Assembly: GCA_946965045.2 (NCBI GenBank)
Contig: OX337230.1
Span: forward strand, 1,860,001 to 1,924,000
Length of the DNA stretch: 64,000 bases
From: Epithemia pelagica
Taxonomy: Eukaryota; Bacillariophyta; Bacillariophyceae; Surirellales; Surirellaceae
Direction: 5' to 3'
Part shown: piece by piece, positions 21,821 to 31,901 of the stretch
Position numbering within the stretch: the stretch's first letter is position 1
Layout: every line of letters starts with the position of its first letter
Program-made: the position numbers and the translations under genes
The notes under the pieces: model-generated
What the model was told of the DNA's origin: nothing
Database searches by the model: none
Seen by the model: the letters and a program-made list of their open reading frames with translations, nothing else

Positions 21821-24800
21821 ATGTCATCCCCAGACAATGATCGAGAGGACGAAAGCATTGGACGTCGCCGACGCCACGATGTCTTGGAAGATAGCGACGA
21901 CGACTCCTTGCTAGGATCTCGGCGCTCCGGAAATGGACGTGCAGCGAGACTGGCTCGAAGAGCTGCCCAGCGGCGTCGATTGAATCAAGACAGCCAAGAC
22001 AATAGCAACAACAATATTCGTCTTCTTGGAGATGACGATAATGAAGAAAACCAAAACGCGATGGATATCGACGAAGATGAGAACAATAATGAAAGTGTTG
22101 TGGATGAGGACGAGGATGGAGTGGACTATCAGGTAGCACCGGTTGACGAGGAGGAAGAAGAAGAAGATGGAGAGGATTTGATGGATAACGCCGAGCGTGA
22201 TTACCAGCGTATTGAAGCTTTGGATACATATGGCACAGAAGGGTTGGATGATACTGACTACGCCGCAGCGACTACCGAAGAACGACATGCTGCCGAAGCC
22301 GAGTTGGCTCGACGCGAGAGCAATCGTCGTCAACAGGGATTCCTGGATCGACTTGCAGAAGACGATCTTGAGGAGGATGACGATGCTCGTCAAGCTCGTC
22401 GACGAATGTTCCAACGGCGCTCGCGCAGAGAAGGGCAAGAACAAGATGGAGAGGACGTTCTTGAAGATGAAGAAGACATGGAGGAAGAGGAGGAAGAAGA
22501 CTTGGATGCCGACGATCAAGTGAATTTGGAAGCCTTTGATGTTCCATTGAGGGAGTGGATTGCTCAGGATCGAACACGCCGCGAAATTTCTCGCAAGTTT
22601 CGTGTCTTTTTACGACACTTTGAAAGTACAGAGGCCGACTATATCACAAACACACGTCAACGCCGTGGTCGTGGTGTCTATGAAAGAAAGATTCGAACCA
22701 TGTGTGCGCATAATCACAGTTCTCTAACAGTTTCCTATCTGGATCTCATGCATGCAGAACCCGTCTTGGCATATTGGTTGACAGATGCTCCCATGGATAT
22801 GTCTGTTATTCTCAACGAAGCCGCTACCCGACACACCCTTGCCCTCTTTCCCTCCTACCACGCAATTCAATCCGAGATTCATGTACGCATCTCCCATGTT
22901 CCCATTTTGGACTCCCTTCGCGATTTGCGTCGAACGCATTTAGATAGTCTGGTCAAAGTACATGGAACGGTTACCAGACGGTCGGCCGTTTATCCTCAGT
23001 TGCAGTTGGCCTACTACATGTGTCAAAACTGCAAAAACATTCAAGGACCGATCCGAGTCGATGCTTCGAACAGCGATCCATCTACCGTGGCTTCAAGCTC
23101 ACCCGATGAGTGTCCCAATTGCGAGGTGCCCTTTTTCCGACTCCATCCAACACTTTCCTTGTATCGCAACGTCCAACGTGTCAACCTTCAAGAAACACCT
23201 GGTTCCGTCCCCCCTGGCCGAGTGCCTCGAACCAAGGAAGTGTTAATGTCAGATGACTTGATTGACGTGGCAAGACCTGGAGAAGAAATCGAAGTGAGTG
23301 GTGTCTATATACACAAACTCGACTCTTCCATGACTATTCAGAGTGGATTTCCAGTGTTCGGGACTATGATTGTCGCAAATCATGTCGCGAAACGACACTC
23401 AGCGGAATCAGCTGACAATTTGACACCTGCAGATATTGCACACATCCAGCAGCTTTCACGGGACCCTCGAATTGGAGAGCGAATTGTTCAGTCACTTGCA
23501 CCAAGTATTTACGGGCAAGACAATTGCAAGATGGCGTTGGCCATGAGCCTCTTTGGTGGCGTTCCCAAGAACATGAATGACAAACACAGAATTCGTGGCG
23601 ATGTCAACGTCCTTTTGCTGGGTGATCCTGGTACAGCAAAGAGTCAATTGCTCAAGTACGCTGAGCGGACCGCGCCTCGTGCAGTTTACAGCACCGGAAA
23701 GGGGGCCAGTGCAGTAGGGTTGACAGCCAGTGTACACAAGGATCCTATTACACGTGAGTGGACATTGGAGGGTGGTGCTCTGGTCCTTGCCGACCAAGGG
23801 CTTTGTCTCATAGGTAAGAACTCGAATGCTTGCGGAATACCTCTGGATCCGTTCAAATCTAACCTGAATCTTATGCATCTTAGACGAGTTTGATAAAATG
23901 AACGAACAAGATCGAACGAGTATTCACGAGGCCATGGAACAGCAGTCCATCAGTATTTCCAAAGCCGGTATTGTAACGTCGCTCCAAGCGCGATGTGCTG
24001 TGATTGCTGCGGCCAATCCCATTGGTGGGCGTTACGATTCTGCCAATACTTTGGCGGACAATGTCGAGTTAACGGATCCAATCTTGCAACGATTCGACAT
24101 TCTGTGTGTCTTACAGGATACGGTCGATCCTGTGGCTGATGAACGACTAGCACAGTTTGTCACATCGAGCCACATGCGAAGCGTCCCCACTAGAGAATTT
24201 CAACAGAATCCCGATCTACAGGAAATGAGACAGGAAGAAGCTGAGAATAGCCAACCAAATCGCCCTGATCTCATCCCGCAAGCAATGTTACGTAAATACA
24301 TTGAATATGCTCGAGCCAACGTTCATCCAGCCTTGGAACAAAGTGGGTTCGACCAAGAGAAAGTTTCTTCATTGTATGTGGCCTTGCGCCGCGAATCGGC
24401 AGCCTCCGGAGGCGTCCCGATTGCAGTGCGACACATTGAATCAATGATGCGAATGGCTGAGGCCCATGCCAAGATGCATCTCCGAGAGCATGTGAGAGAT
24501 GACGATATGGACGCTGCCATTCGCATGATGCTGCAGTCATTTATTCAGGCACAAAAATTTTCTGTCCGCCGCGCACTACAGCGATCGTTTCGAAAGTTCA
24601 TTTCGTCTTCAGAAGATCGTGCATATTTGCTTCTGCACATTCTGCAAGATATGTTTCGCAAGGAGCAAATGTACCAAGTCATTCGTCTTCGGCAGCGTAA
24701 TCAAACTGAAGAAGCCTTGGGAACACTTGAGGTTCCCATGGAGGATCTAGAAAGTCGCGCAAGAGAACGCCGAGTATACAACATTCATGAGTTCTGTCGC

Positions 24801-24872
24801 TCCTCTGCTTTTGTAGAAGCCGGGTATAAGTTCGATGAGACGAGGGGTCTCATCACAAGAATCATTTCTTAG
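21821..24872 (+). CDS. MCM2: Replicative helicase subunit MCM2
   Basis: Two exons, 21821-23813 and 23884-24872, give 993 aa. The 70-nt intron (GTAAGAA to CATCTTAG, phase 1) splits the Walker B codon itself. The N-terminal 230 residues are highly acidic with RRR patches, the family's histone-binding type tail. The next block reads PLREWIAQDRTRREISRKF. A C4 zinc finger uses C401, C404, C431 and C434. Walker A is GDPGTAKS (601-608); Walker B is LIDEFDKM (D665-E666). The arginine finger is R734 but the preceding residue is Gln (PILQRFD), where MCM2 proteins usually have Ser. The ATPase ends in a winged-helix-like C-terminus. MCM2 is part of the MCM2-7 ring that unwinds DNA at origins. Confidence 0.96.
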
Positions 24873-25202
24873 TTTCGACATGCCCCGTATAGATTCGCCC
24901 ATGATCGGACATGATATCAATGAGAACTAGGAGTATGTTTTACTTATCAGTCGCAACCTGTCATACTTCTTGATTGCTTTAGCTTAGGTCTTCTTTACAT
25001 TTGTCGTCCATCCAGCTGGGATACTGGAGTGAGTTTGATTGAACTTTAAGAGCAAAATACAGCGTGGTAATAATAAGGCCCTTTCGTGGGTTTTGCACAC
25101 GAAAAACTTCAACATGAAAAGCGAAAGGAGGAATTCGCAAATGCCCTGTCATTCTTGAGCTGAATACCGAGTGGGGCATTCAGCGCTCTGCAAACTTCTT
25201 TC
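24873..25202. other. Convergent 3' flanks
   Basis: 330 bp between MCM2 and the member-B gene; nothing recognisable. Confidence 0.5.
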
Positions 25203-26198
25203 TCAATCGCATCTCCTGTGGTTGATACCAATCGCACTACTGGTTTTGTTCAATAGTTTCCGATTTGCTTTTGTGGATTTTTCCCATCGTCCAATCTCAC
25301 GCCTTGGTACTCCAGATCTAATCAAGATTGCTCGTCTTTCCTTTGGTGATATGACCAGTTCCTTTGTCCCGCGAGGCTTGGAACCAGATGGGCGATTTTT
25401 CTCAAACTGATTGACACTCATTCCAGAAGATGCCATCCACTCTCCCAAACTCAGGGGAGGGCCGTCTTTCAAGCCTGTGTGATCACCAAGAGTTTGAGAA
25501 TGGTAGTGTAACTTGACGTTTGAGAAACGAACCGACTTGGCTACAACAATGTCTTGCTCGGGTCGGATATCAGTGAAGGAAGGCGATACATTGTTATCGC
25601 TTTCGTAGAACCACAGAGAAACTATAATGTCTCGCAGAGAGAAACCTTTTCTGCCGATAGATTGTTCTTCTTCGTTTCTGATATCTTGTGATTCTGCGTA
25701 AACGGTTTGAAGCGATGCTTCGTGAGTGGCTATCTTTAACACGCTTCTGTCAGGGGTCCTTCGTACTACATCCACGATACTTTCATCCAGAGACTCCAAT
25801 GTTCTTTGGCTTCCAGATTTTTCCATGCTGGAGAAACTTTCCCTTCTGAGCAACGTGGACTTTCCATACGATGATAATTCAGACTGTGATGAGTTTTGAC
25901 GAATAAGCTTGGAACTGAACAACAACCTCTTGTTGTTACTTCCGTGAGGACCAGTTCGCTTCCTCTCGCTGTTATTCGCGCTTTTCGTGAAACAGGAATG
26001 TTCAGACACTGGATTCAATGAGAAGTGACCGCCTCTTCCAGACTTGATCTCTCTTGCAGCGACTTCCTTGACATTGGTTCTCACTAGTCCATGACTTGAC
26101 TCGGAACCACCGAACGACCTGAGGCGTGGACGGAGCTGCTTCCTGCGGGGAAATGATTCTTCTGTTTCGCTGGATGCAAGGCGAATGGCGTCAACCAT
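25203..26198 (-). CDS. Uncharacterised diatom family protein, member B
   Basis: A single-exon 331-aa protein starting at ATG 26198. Residues 1-210 are low complexity, Ser/Arg-rich. From about 216 it carries VRFSNVKLHYHSQTLGDHTG, then GPPLSLGEWM. This is the same arrangement as in the protein at 20464 (V..[GS]N[IV].[IL]..H..T[IL]GD, then G.P..L.W). It then has a helix ending KELVISPKERRAILIRSG with REIGRW, matching the second motif of the family. Function is unknown. The two paralogue-like genes lie 4 kb apart on the same strand, which suggests an old local duplication or an expanded family. Confidence 0.6.
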   Translation of the reverse strand: MVDAIRLASSETEESFPRRKQLRPRLRSFGGSESSHGLVRTNVKEVAAREIKSGRGGHFSLNPVSEHSCFTKSANNSERKRTGPHGSNNKRLLFSSKLIRQNSSQSELSSYGKSTLLRRESFSSMEKSGSQRTLESLDESIVDVVRRTPDRSVLKIATHEASLQTVYAESQDIRNEEEQSIGRKGFSLRDIIVSLWFYESDNNVSPSFTDIRPEQDIVVAKSVRFSNVKLHYHSQTLGDHTGLKDGPPLSLGEWMASSGMSVNQFEKNRPSGSKPRGTKELVISPKERRAILIRSGVPRREIGRWEKSTKANRKLLNKTSSAIGINHRRCD

Positions 26199-27415
26199 CT
26201 CTATTGCGTTTGAAGTGTCCAAAGGTAAGTATCATGGATATCTTCTGCTTTGGTGATCGTCCACTGCAACCTGCAACAGCGAAGCGTTTGCCAAGCGATA
26301 TCCCGCTTTGACCAAGAACCTTTTACGATTAAAACCCCCGCCAAAAGACAAAAGATGAGACTCTGCATGAAGTACAAGTATGGTGTCGGTGTGGTTGGTG
26401 CACCACCAACCACCACCAACACGTCATATCCACTTTGTTAACAACGGCTACACTATTATTTTCGAAAACGGATCGCATCTAAATTTCCAAAATTGTCCAT
26501 TTGGTCTTGGTCGGCGAGTACAGAAGGATGACTGATCATCTTTAAAGACTTACTCTGAGTGTGATTCGAGTCAAATAAGTGTTTCTCGATTGAATCAATT
26601 CAAGATATCAATCGCGATATTTGACGATTGATGTGACAACGCCGCGAGTGGATAGAGCTTTCCGAGAAATAGTAGAGTAGTAGAGAGTAATCTTATTTTA
26701 TTCTTAGAGAAATAGGGTTAAACACACGTTAGCGTCAGGCTTTGACATAAATGACTATGAGTGAGAAAGTACCTAATAATTTCGGGCTCCCCGTGAAAGT
26801 GAAACAGAGCGTTGAGTTCTGGAGATGGAGTTTGGGGGGAGTTGGGGGGGGGGGGGGGAGAAAACAGAAAACAGAGGATAGGGATACGGATACGGAATAC
26901 GGAATACGGATTACGGATTATTACGGACACGAGATAGCAGAGTAACAACAGGCAGGGCAGAAAAGGACGGGGAGAAGTGCTCTCCGTTTCCTCTCTCTTT
27001 CCGAGAATCAGCTTAGACTTCACGCTGCTTGGCCTGAGGCCTGGGAAGTCTGAAAGGCATCGTCGTTTGCTTTTCGCTTCCGTAATGCACATCAGCTGGA
27101 TTATTTGATTTCCCGGCAAGAACTGCTCTGGCGCAGCGTAATGGGAATGACAAACCGGAATTTATATGGATGAGGGTAACTAACGAGTAATCTCTTTACG
27201 GTCAAGATATCAATGGACGGCTGTATTGTTAACAACATAGTCGATAGTGAATAAAGTTTTCTGGAGGAATAAATTCATAAGAGTTCTCTTCTAGGTAGAG
27301 AGAAAGTAACTCGCAGCAAGAATGACGACGCGGATTTTTTTGTATCATGAAATCAATTGGCGGCTGTATTGTTGACCACATAGCTTCACGAGAGTTAATC
27401 GTAAATAACATGCTC
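26199..27415. other. Intergenic with simple repeats
   Basis: No gene is supported over 1.2 kb. It contains a run of 15 G at 26844-26858, then a degenerate (A/T)ACGGA microsatellite (26880-26930). Two copies of a GGCTGTATTGTT(A/G)A(A/C)CACATAG-like sequence lie near 27217-27241 and 27360-27384. It marks the start of the repeat-rich island. Confidence 0.5.
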
Positions 27416-28264
27416 CTAGTGTCTATTCTACCCCGGTTTGTCCTCATATGAGGACAGCGCTTGTCCTCATATGAGGACAATCCTACTAAAATCATATCTA
27501 CGTAGACCACAGTAGCTTTTGTACGAAGCTATCGACAAAAAATGTAACCCAACCATGGGAATCTGCCGTTCTACCAAAAAAATGAACAACTAAAATAGAA
27601 AAGTAATAGACCACAATCAACCATTATGTTCTATGTTTATGTGGCAAGACACTACGTGTGTTGGAAAATGCATCCATCCAGTTTATGTAGGGCAAATCCA
27701 ACCATTTTGTCGAGGGAGTTCAACTGTCTTCACATACATTGGCGGATTTGAGTCTCCCACTGCACTTTCCTGGTTCCCTGAAGGTGTCTGTGCTTCCTGT
27801 ACATGAACTGTTGGGGTGCAGGAGGCTCAGACGCCGCATTTGACCCTGTATTGGTGTCGAATGCTGTTACGGTCTCAGAATTTTCCTCTGTGGTGATGGA
27901 GGCTTGTTTTGGCTGAATTCTCTCAATCTGATGCCTCAATCAGGCAAAGGACAACTGGTCATCAACACTAGGGATAATAACACTCATCAGGTTGATTGTC
28001 TTCTGTTTTCTCCCCTCCAAACACTCAGTTTAGAAAATCACCATCGCTCCAACATGGATGAATTCTGTTTTTGATACTGTATCGTCACTACTCATCACAA
28101 TTAAAGCATGAGAATATCATGGGGTACGTTTTCAAGTATGGAGATTACGAATCTGAACTTAAAAACCACTTAGGAGTACATGATTGATTTGATATTCTTC
28201 TTTTGAAAGTGGCCTCATATGAGGATTTGTCCTCATATGAGGACCGGGGTAGAATAGACACTAG
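27416..28264. mobile_element. Small TIR element (non-autonomous DNA transposon candidate)
   Basis: An 849-bp unit bounded by perfect 21-bp inverted repeats, CTAGTGTCTATTCTACCCCGG at 27416-27436 and its reverse complement at 28244-28264. Each TIR is followed inward by copies of the palindrome TGTCCTCATATGAGGACA. There are two copies on the left (27439-27456 and 27462-27479) and one near-perfect plus one degenerate copy on the right (28212-28244). The outer CTAG is palindromic, so a TA or CTAG target duplication is possible but cannot be told from the TIR. The inside has no transposase; the 69-codon frame at 27730-27939 (minus) is not convincing. It looks like a MITE-like derivative of an unknown autonomous element. 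Confidence 0.7.
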
Positions 28265-28711
28265 CGGGAGTTCTCTCAAGGTACTCCAATTCCTCTAAAG
28301 TCTAGAGAAAGTATCTCGTCATGTGACGAGCAAGAGCGAGAACTCACCATACCGTAGTCACACGAGCTACCCACCTCCTAGCGGGGGTGTTTTTGAGGTT
28401 GTAATTCCGTTGAATGATATTAAAACCTTTTAGCCACCCCCGCTAGGGGGTGACAAGCTACCCCTATTAGGTACTCTATTACTATCTCTGGAGCTAGGGA
28501 GCTCCCCCCGACTTTAGCGGGGGAACAGGCAGGGAGAGGGGGAAAGGAAGGGGAAAGGAAAGGACTTGCCCGAGGGAGGGAGATTCCACTTCCTAACGGG
28601 AAACCGAAATAACCGTCGCTTAATTTTAGTCTTGGTTAGTCTTGAGTACTATTTTGCCCATAGTCATTTTTTCTGCGTGGGGGATTAAGTCCCCATACCC
28701 CACTCCCCCTC
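28265..28711. repeat. Cluster of GC-rich hairpins, left part of composite element
   Basis: Four C/G-rich stem-loops occur within about 350 bp. CACCTCCTAGCGGGGGTG (28372-28389) pairs with CACCCCCGCTAGGGGGTG (28435-28452, 17 of 18 bases complementary, 45-nt loop). TCCCCCCG with GCGGGGGA lies near 28503-28523, and GGGGATTAAGTCCCC near 28681-28694. A TAGCGGGG-type motif recurs at each. A purine-only stretch lies at about 28530-28563. No coding signal is seen. It may be the subterminal structure of the mobile unit to the right. Confidence 0.45.
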
Positions 28712-28964
28712 TTGCGGTACACAAGGCATATGTCGAAAAATCGCCAAACCTTCGCCCATCCAATCACAACGAATCACGAATTGGAACTGGGACAGAAACC
28801 AAGTACCAAGTTTCTACGAGGGAATCATGTATGTACCTTTGAACGCAACAATCCTACGAGAAAATTACTATATGGTCCAGCTGTAGACATCAGAAGCGAT
28901 CTCATTTTACTACCACCAACACCACGGCTCATAAAGTGCCAGTCAAAACAGAACGGGCACACAC

Positions 28965-29206
28965 AAGAGCCATTGCCATCCTCCACCATCCTTCTTCACC
29001 AACCCATCGACCACCCTTCACCATTGTCCATCCCTCCATTCTCCATTACATTTTCCCATCGACCACCCTTCACCATTGTCCATAGACCCATTGTCCTTGT
29101 CCACCCTCGACCCACCATCCTGTAAGTACCACCATCCGATTCGCTGTCCACCATTGTCCACCTCCCACCACCTCTAACCACTTTTCCTTTATTCATTTTT
29201 TGGCAG
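28965..29206 (+). other. CCATTGTCCA-rich leader with a probable intron
   Basis: 28965-29170 is a pyrimidine-biased stretch with repeated CACCATTGTCCA; CCCATCGACCACCCTTCACCATTGTCCAT occurs twice (about 29005-29033 and 29056-29085). A good 5' splice site, CCTGTAAGTACC, begins at 29122. A good 3' site, a T-rich run ending TTTTTTGGCAG, ends at 29206. The predicted intron of 85 nt is within the size range of the host genes. It would lie in the leader of the gene starting at 29664. Transcription is inferred, not shown. Confidence 0.4.
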
Positions 29207-29226
29207 AGCAACCGAAACAACTGAAT

Positions 29227-29610
29227 CTTGTCATCTCGCAGTCGTCTCCTTCATTCTTGCTGCTGTCCGAACCAAACGAAGAACAAACCCCACAAGGACC
29301 AGGAGCTTCATCTCGAAGTCGTCTCCATTTGTGTCCGACTCACCAGGAGCTTCATCTCAAAGTTGTCTCCTTTTTTTGTGGGAATTACCAGGAGCTTCAT
29401 CTCGAAGTCGTCTCCATTATTCTTGCTGCCCGATCAAAAGCAACACCACCAGGACCAGGAGCTTCATCTCGAAGTCGTCTCCCTTTTCCTAACCACAGCA
29501 CCTGGAGCTTCATCTCGAAGTCGTCTCCTTCAGTCCTCACAGTGGGAAAGAGCTTCATCTCGAAGTCGACTCCTTACCACGGCAGGGAGCTTCATCTAGA
29601 AGTCGCCTCC
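29227..29610 (+). repeat. Eight spaced copies of a 25-bp repeat
   Basis: The consensus (A)GGAGCTTCATCTCGAAGTCGTCTCC occurs at about 29227 (partial), 29301, 29345, 29390, 29457, 29504, 29549 and 29586. Spacers of about 12 to 51 bp separate copies. The later copies diverge slightly (CGACTCC, CTAGAAGTCGCC). Two longer spacers share ATTCTTGCTGC...GGACC, so larger units were duplicated at least once. All reading frames across it give repetitive peptides, none known. It lies directly upstream of the broken gene at 29664. Confidence 0.85.
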
Positions 29611-29663
29611 CATTCGATACGTACCCCCTAACGAGCCGTATCTCGTAACGGTCTCGAAAAAGC

Positions 29664-31284
29664 ATGGGACGTATTCGACAGCCTCCTCCTACAAAGGCCA
29701 CCCCCGGCCGTGTCGTCAATGATGCTACAAAGAAAGCACCTAGTGCAACTGCTGACGACGGCTCTCGAGTAAAGAAGGCTCATCGCCGCCCTCCCCCGAG
29801 TCCAGACGAGTCCTCTCCTATTCCCAAAAAAAAAGAAAGCCTCTCAAGAGGCAGAGGATGATGACTCTGGCTTGGAGTACTCCTTTTTGGACAATTCCAT
29901 TGAGGAAGTCCCTTGGCCTAAACCCAAAAAAGAGCCAAAGAAAAGGAAGGAAAAGGAGGCACAGCCCGTCGCCGAAAAGGAGCCCGTTCCCAAAAAGGAA
30001 CCCGCCAAGGCGACGGAGGAGGAGGCTTACTTGTCGGACTATGACGAGGACTGGCAATTCACGGACCCCAACATGGCGGTTCTGCGGTTTCAATCAAGAA
30101 ACATGCCCAACCCTCTGGCCTATACGGCCGTGAATCGTTCAAAGGGAACCGCAGCAGTCGCTTTGGCCAATGCCATCGACGATAATCTGTGGTTTCCCAC
30201 CACGTCAAAATAGAACACACCGGGTGGGAACTTGTTTGGGTTTTGGCATTTGAAAACCTCCAAGTACCACACCCTGGCCCATGAGCAGTCAAATTTGTTG
30301 CAGGTATTTCTCAACAAAATTAACACGCTCCTCCGGCCAATGTACTGTCTCCGACAAATGAGGGAACCTGAGTTTGACCTTTTGAACATCAGTGTCACCA
30401 CCCCGGTCGCTGTCATTTTACCCAACAAGGGTGAATGCAAGTTCAATGGGTTTGCCGTATGTGGCAATTGGCTCTACAGCCCAAAGAACGACACTACGGT
30501 TCAGGTGACCCAAAAGGCCCTCTTTGACATGGGATACCTAACCATCGTCAACCGAGATGGTTCAGAGGTTGCCACATCGCGTACAAAGAAAGTGGCCGTG
30601 GATCTCATGCAGACGGCCGATCGTCTGGACACAACAGTGGACTACCTTGCCTCTGTTGTATCCTGGTTCCGGAAATTCCGACCCATCATCTACCCCCCTG
30701 GCGTTGCTCCTAAAAAAAAACCTACAATTCATCGAGAGGAGCCGGAGCTTCAACAAGGCCCCTCTTCCGAATCAGATAGGAGTGAGAAAGGGGAGGAAGA
30801 GGAACATTCGGAACCAACAGATGACGCCAAAGAGGACGCTGATGTCACGATGGAAGAAACCATCAACGACGAGGCGAACCATAAGCAGACAGAGATCCAG
30901 GCTAAGCCCACTGAGATTGAGGCTAACCCAAAGACCACTGAGCCTGTAGTGGACAAAAAGCCTGCCGCGATCCCTATGGCTGCTGCGATCCCTATGCCAA
31001 CACATCAGGAACCAGTGAGTCCCTTTCACCATCCGTGGACCCCGTCACCTGATGAAGAACTACCCAAGTATGTTGGCCTCGATTGTGGAGAAATTGCTCT
31101 ACAACCTGGACAAGAACTAAAGGTTGTACAGCATGTGAAGTACTATGCTGTGATGCCTCACAAAGAAAACATCACAAAAATTCATGAAAAAGCTGAGAAA
31201 GTGGAAGCGGCCAGAAATCCACCCACTCCTGCTCCCCACCATTCCACAGATGGTGGACACATTACCCACCATACCCGTCGTTGA
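29664..31284 (+). pseudogene. Broken gene of unknown function (element partner gene)
   Basis: A coding-like region of about 540 codons with two breaks. It starts at ATG 29687-adjacent frame position 29664 with MGRIRQPPPTKATPGR. The frame shifts by +1 at a run of nine A (29826-29834); a run of eight would restore continuity into KASQEAEDDD. An in-frame TAG lies at 30211-30213, and the same frame continues coding-like to the TGA at 31282-31284. The N-terminus is basic and proline-rich, then K/E-rich. The middle (about 30040-30700) looks globular, with DWQFTDPNMAVLRFQSRNMP and PVAVILPNKGECKFNGFAV. The tail is acidic and P/E/T-rich. I recognise no domain. It converges on the DDE-like gene, and a role together with it is inferred only from position. 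Confidence 0.55.
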
Positions 31285-31429
31285 AAATATAACTGTCCCA
31301 CAAAATCTTCGTTATTGGAGCATTAGTTGTCCTCAGACTCTACGAAGTTTTGTAGCGTCAAACTTTCCTAATGATTTACAATTATAATGTAAATCGTTGT
31401 TATGTCTTCCATCATATCATCTTTTGCTA

Positions 31430-31770
31430 TGATCTACTTCCTACACGTAAAGGTCTTGTTCATACTCGTAGCTACTCTCCTATATATAATGGTCTTGTTC
31501 ATCTCGTACCAAACTATAATGGTCTTGTTCATCTCGTACCTAACGAAAATGGTCTTGTTTATCTCGTACCAAACGAAAATGGTCTTGTTCATCCCATACC
31601 TAACTACAATGGTCTGGTTTGTCTCGTACCTAATACCAATGGTCTTGTTAATCTCGTACCTAATACCAATGGTCTTGTTAATCTCGTACCTACTACTTCT
31701 TCATGGTCTTGTGTATCTCGCACCTAATAATGAGGTCTTGTGTATCTCGTACCTCCACGGTCTTACTGTA
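31430..31770. repeat. 30-bp minisatellite, at least eight copies
   Basis: The unit is close to AATGGTCTTGTTCATCTCGTACC followed by a variable A/T-rich 7-mer. Copies start about every 30 bp from 31488, with two shorter degenerate copies at the right. Because the unit is a multiple of three, one plus frame reads a decapeptide repeat of the form xNGLVxLVPN, as a 118-codon frame (31371-31727). Substitutions are not concentrated at third positions, so I treat it as non-coding. It separates the ends of two convergent genes. Confidence 0.85.
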
Positions 31771-31901
31771 ACAGAAAAGACCAAAACATGTCTCTTCACA
31801 GCTCATTGATTCAACGTTTACTTGATGGGTCGGCGTGTTGTGGTCTTATTGGGACATCCAGGCAAATGAGGAGGACACCCATTACGATTGTATTTCCTCG
31901 C

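Noticed and set aside
29227-29610. CRISPR array
   Set aside because: The repeats are spaced, but spacer lengths vary from about 12 to 51 bp, two spacers share sequence, the genome is eukaryotic and no cas-like gene is present.
30189-30303. An intron removing the TAG at 30211 in the element gene
   Set aside because: A possible GT-AG pair exists, but splicing it shifts the frame into early stops, and the sequence inside looks coding.
31371-31727. A repetitive 118-codon protein over the minisatellite
   Set aside because: Changes between units are not biased to third codon positions, and the frame depends on unit length alone.
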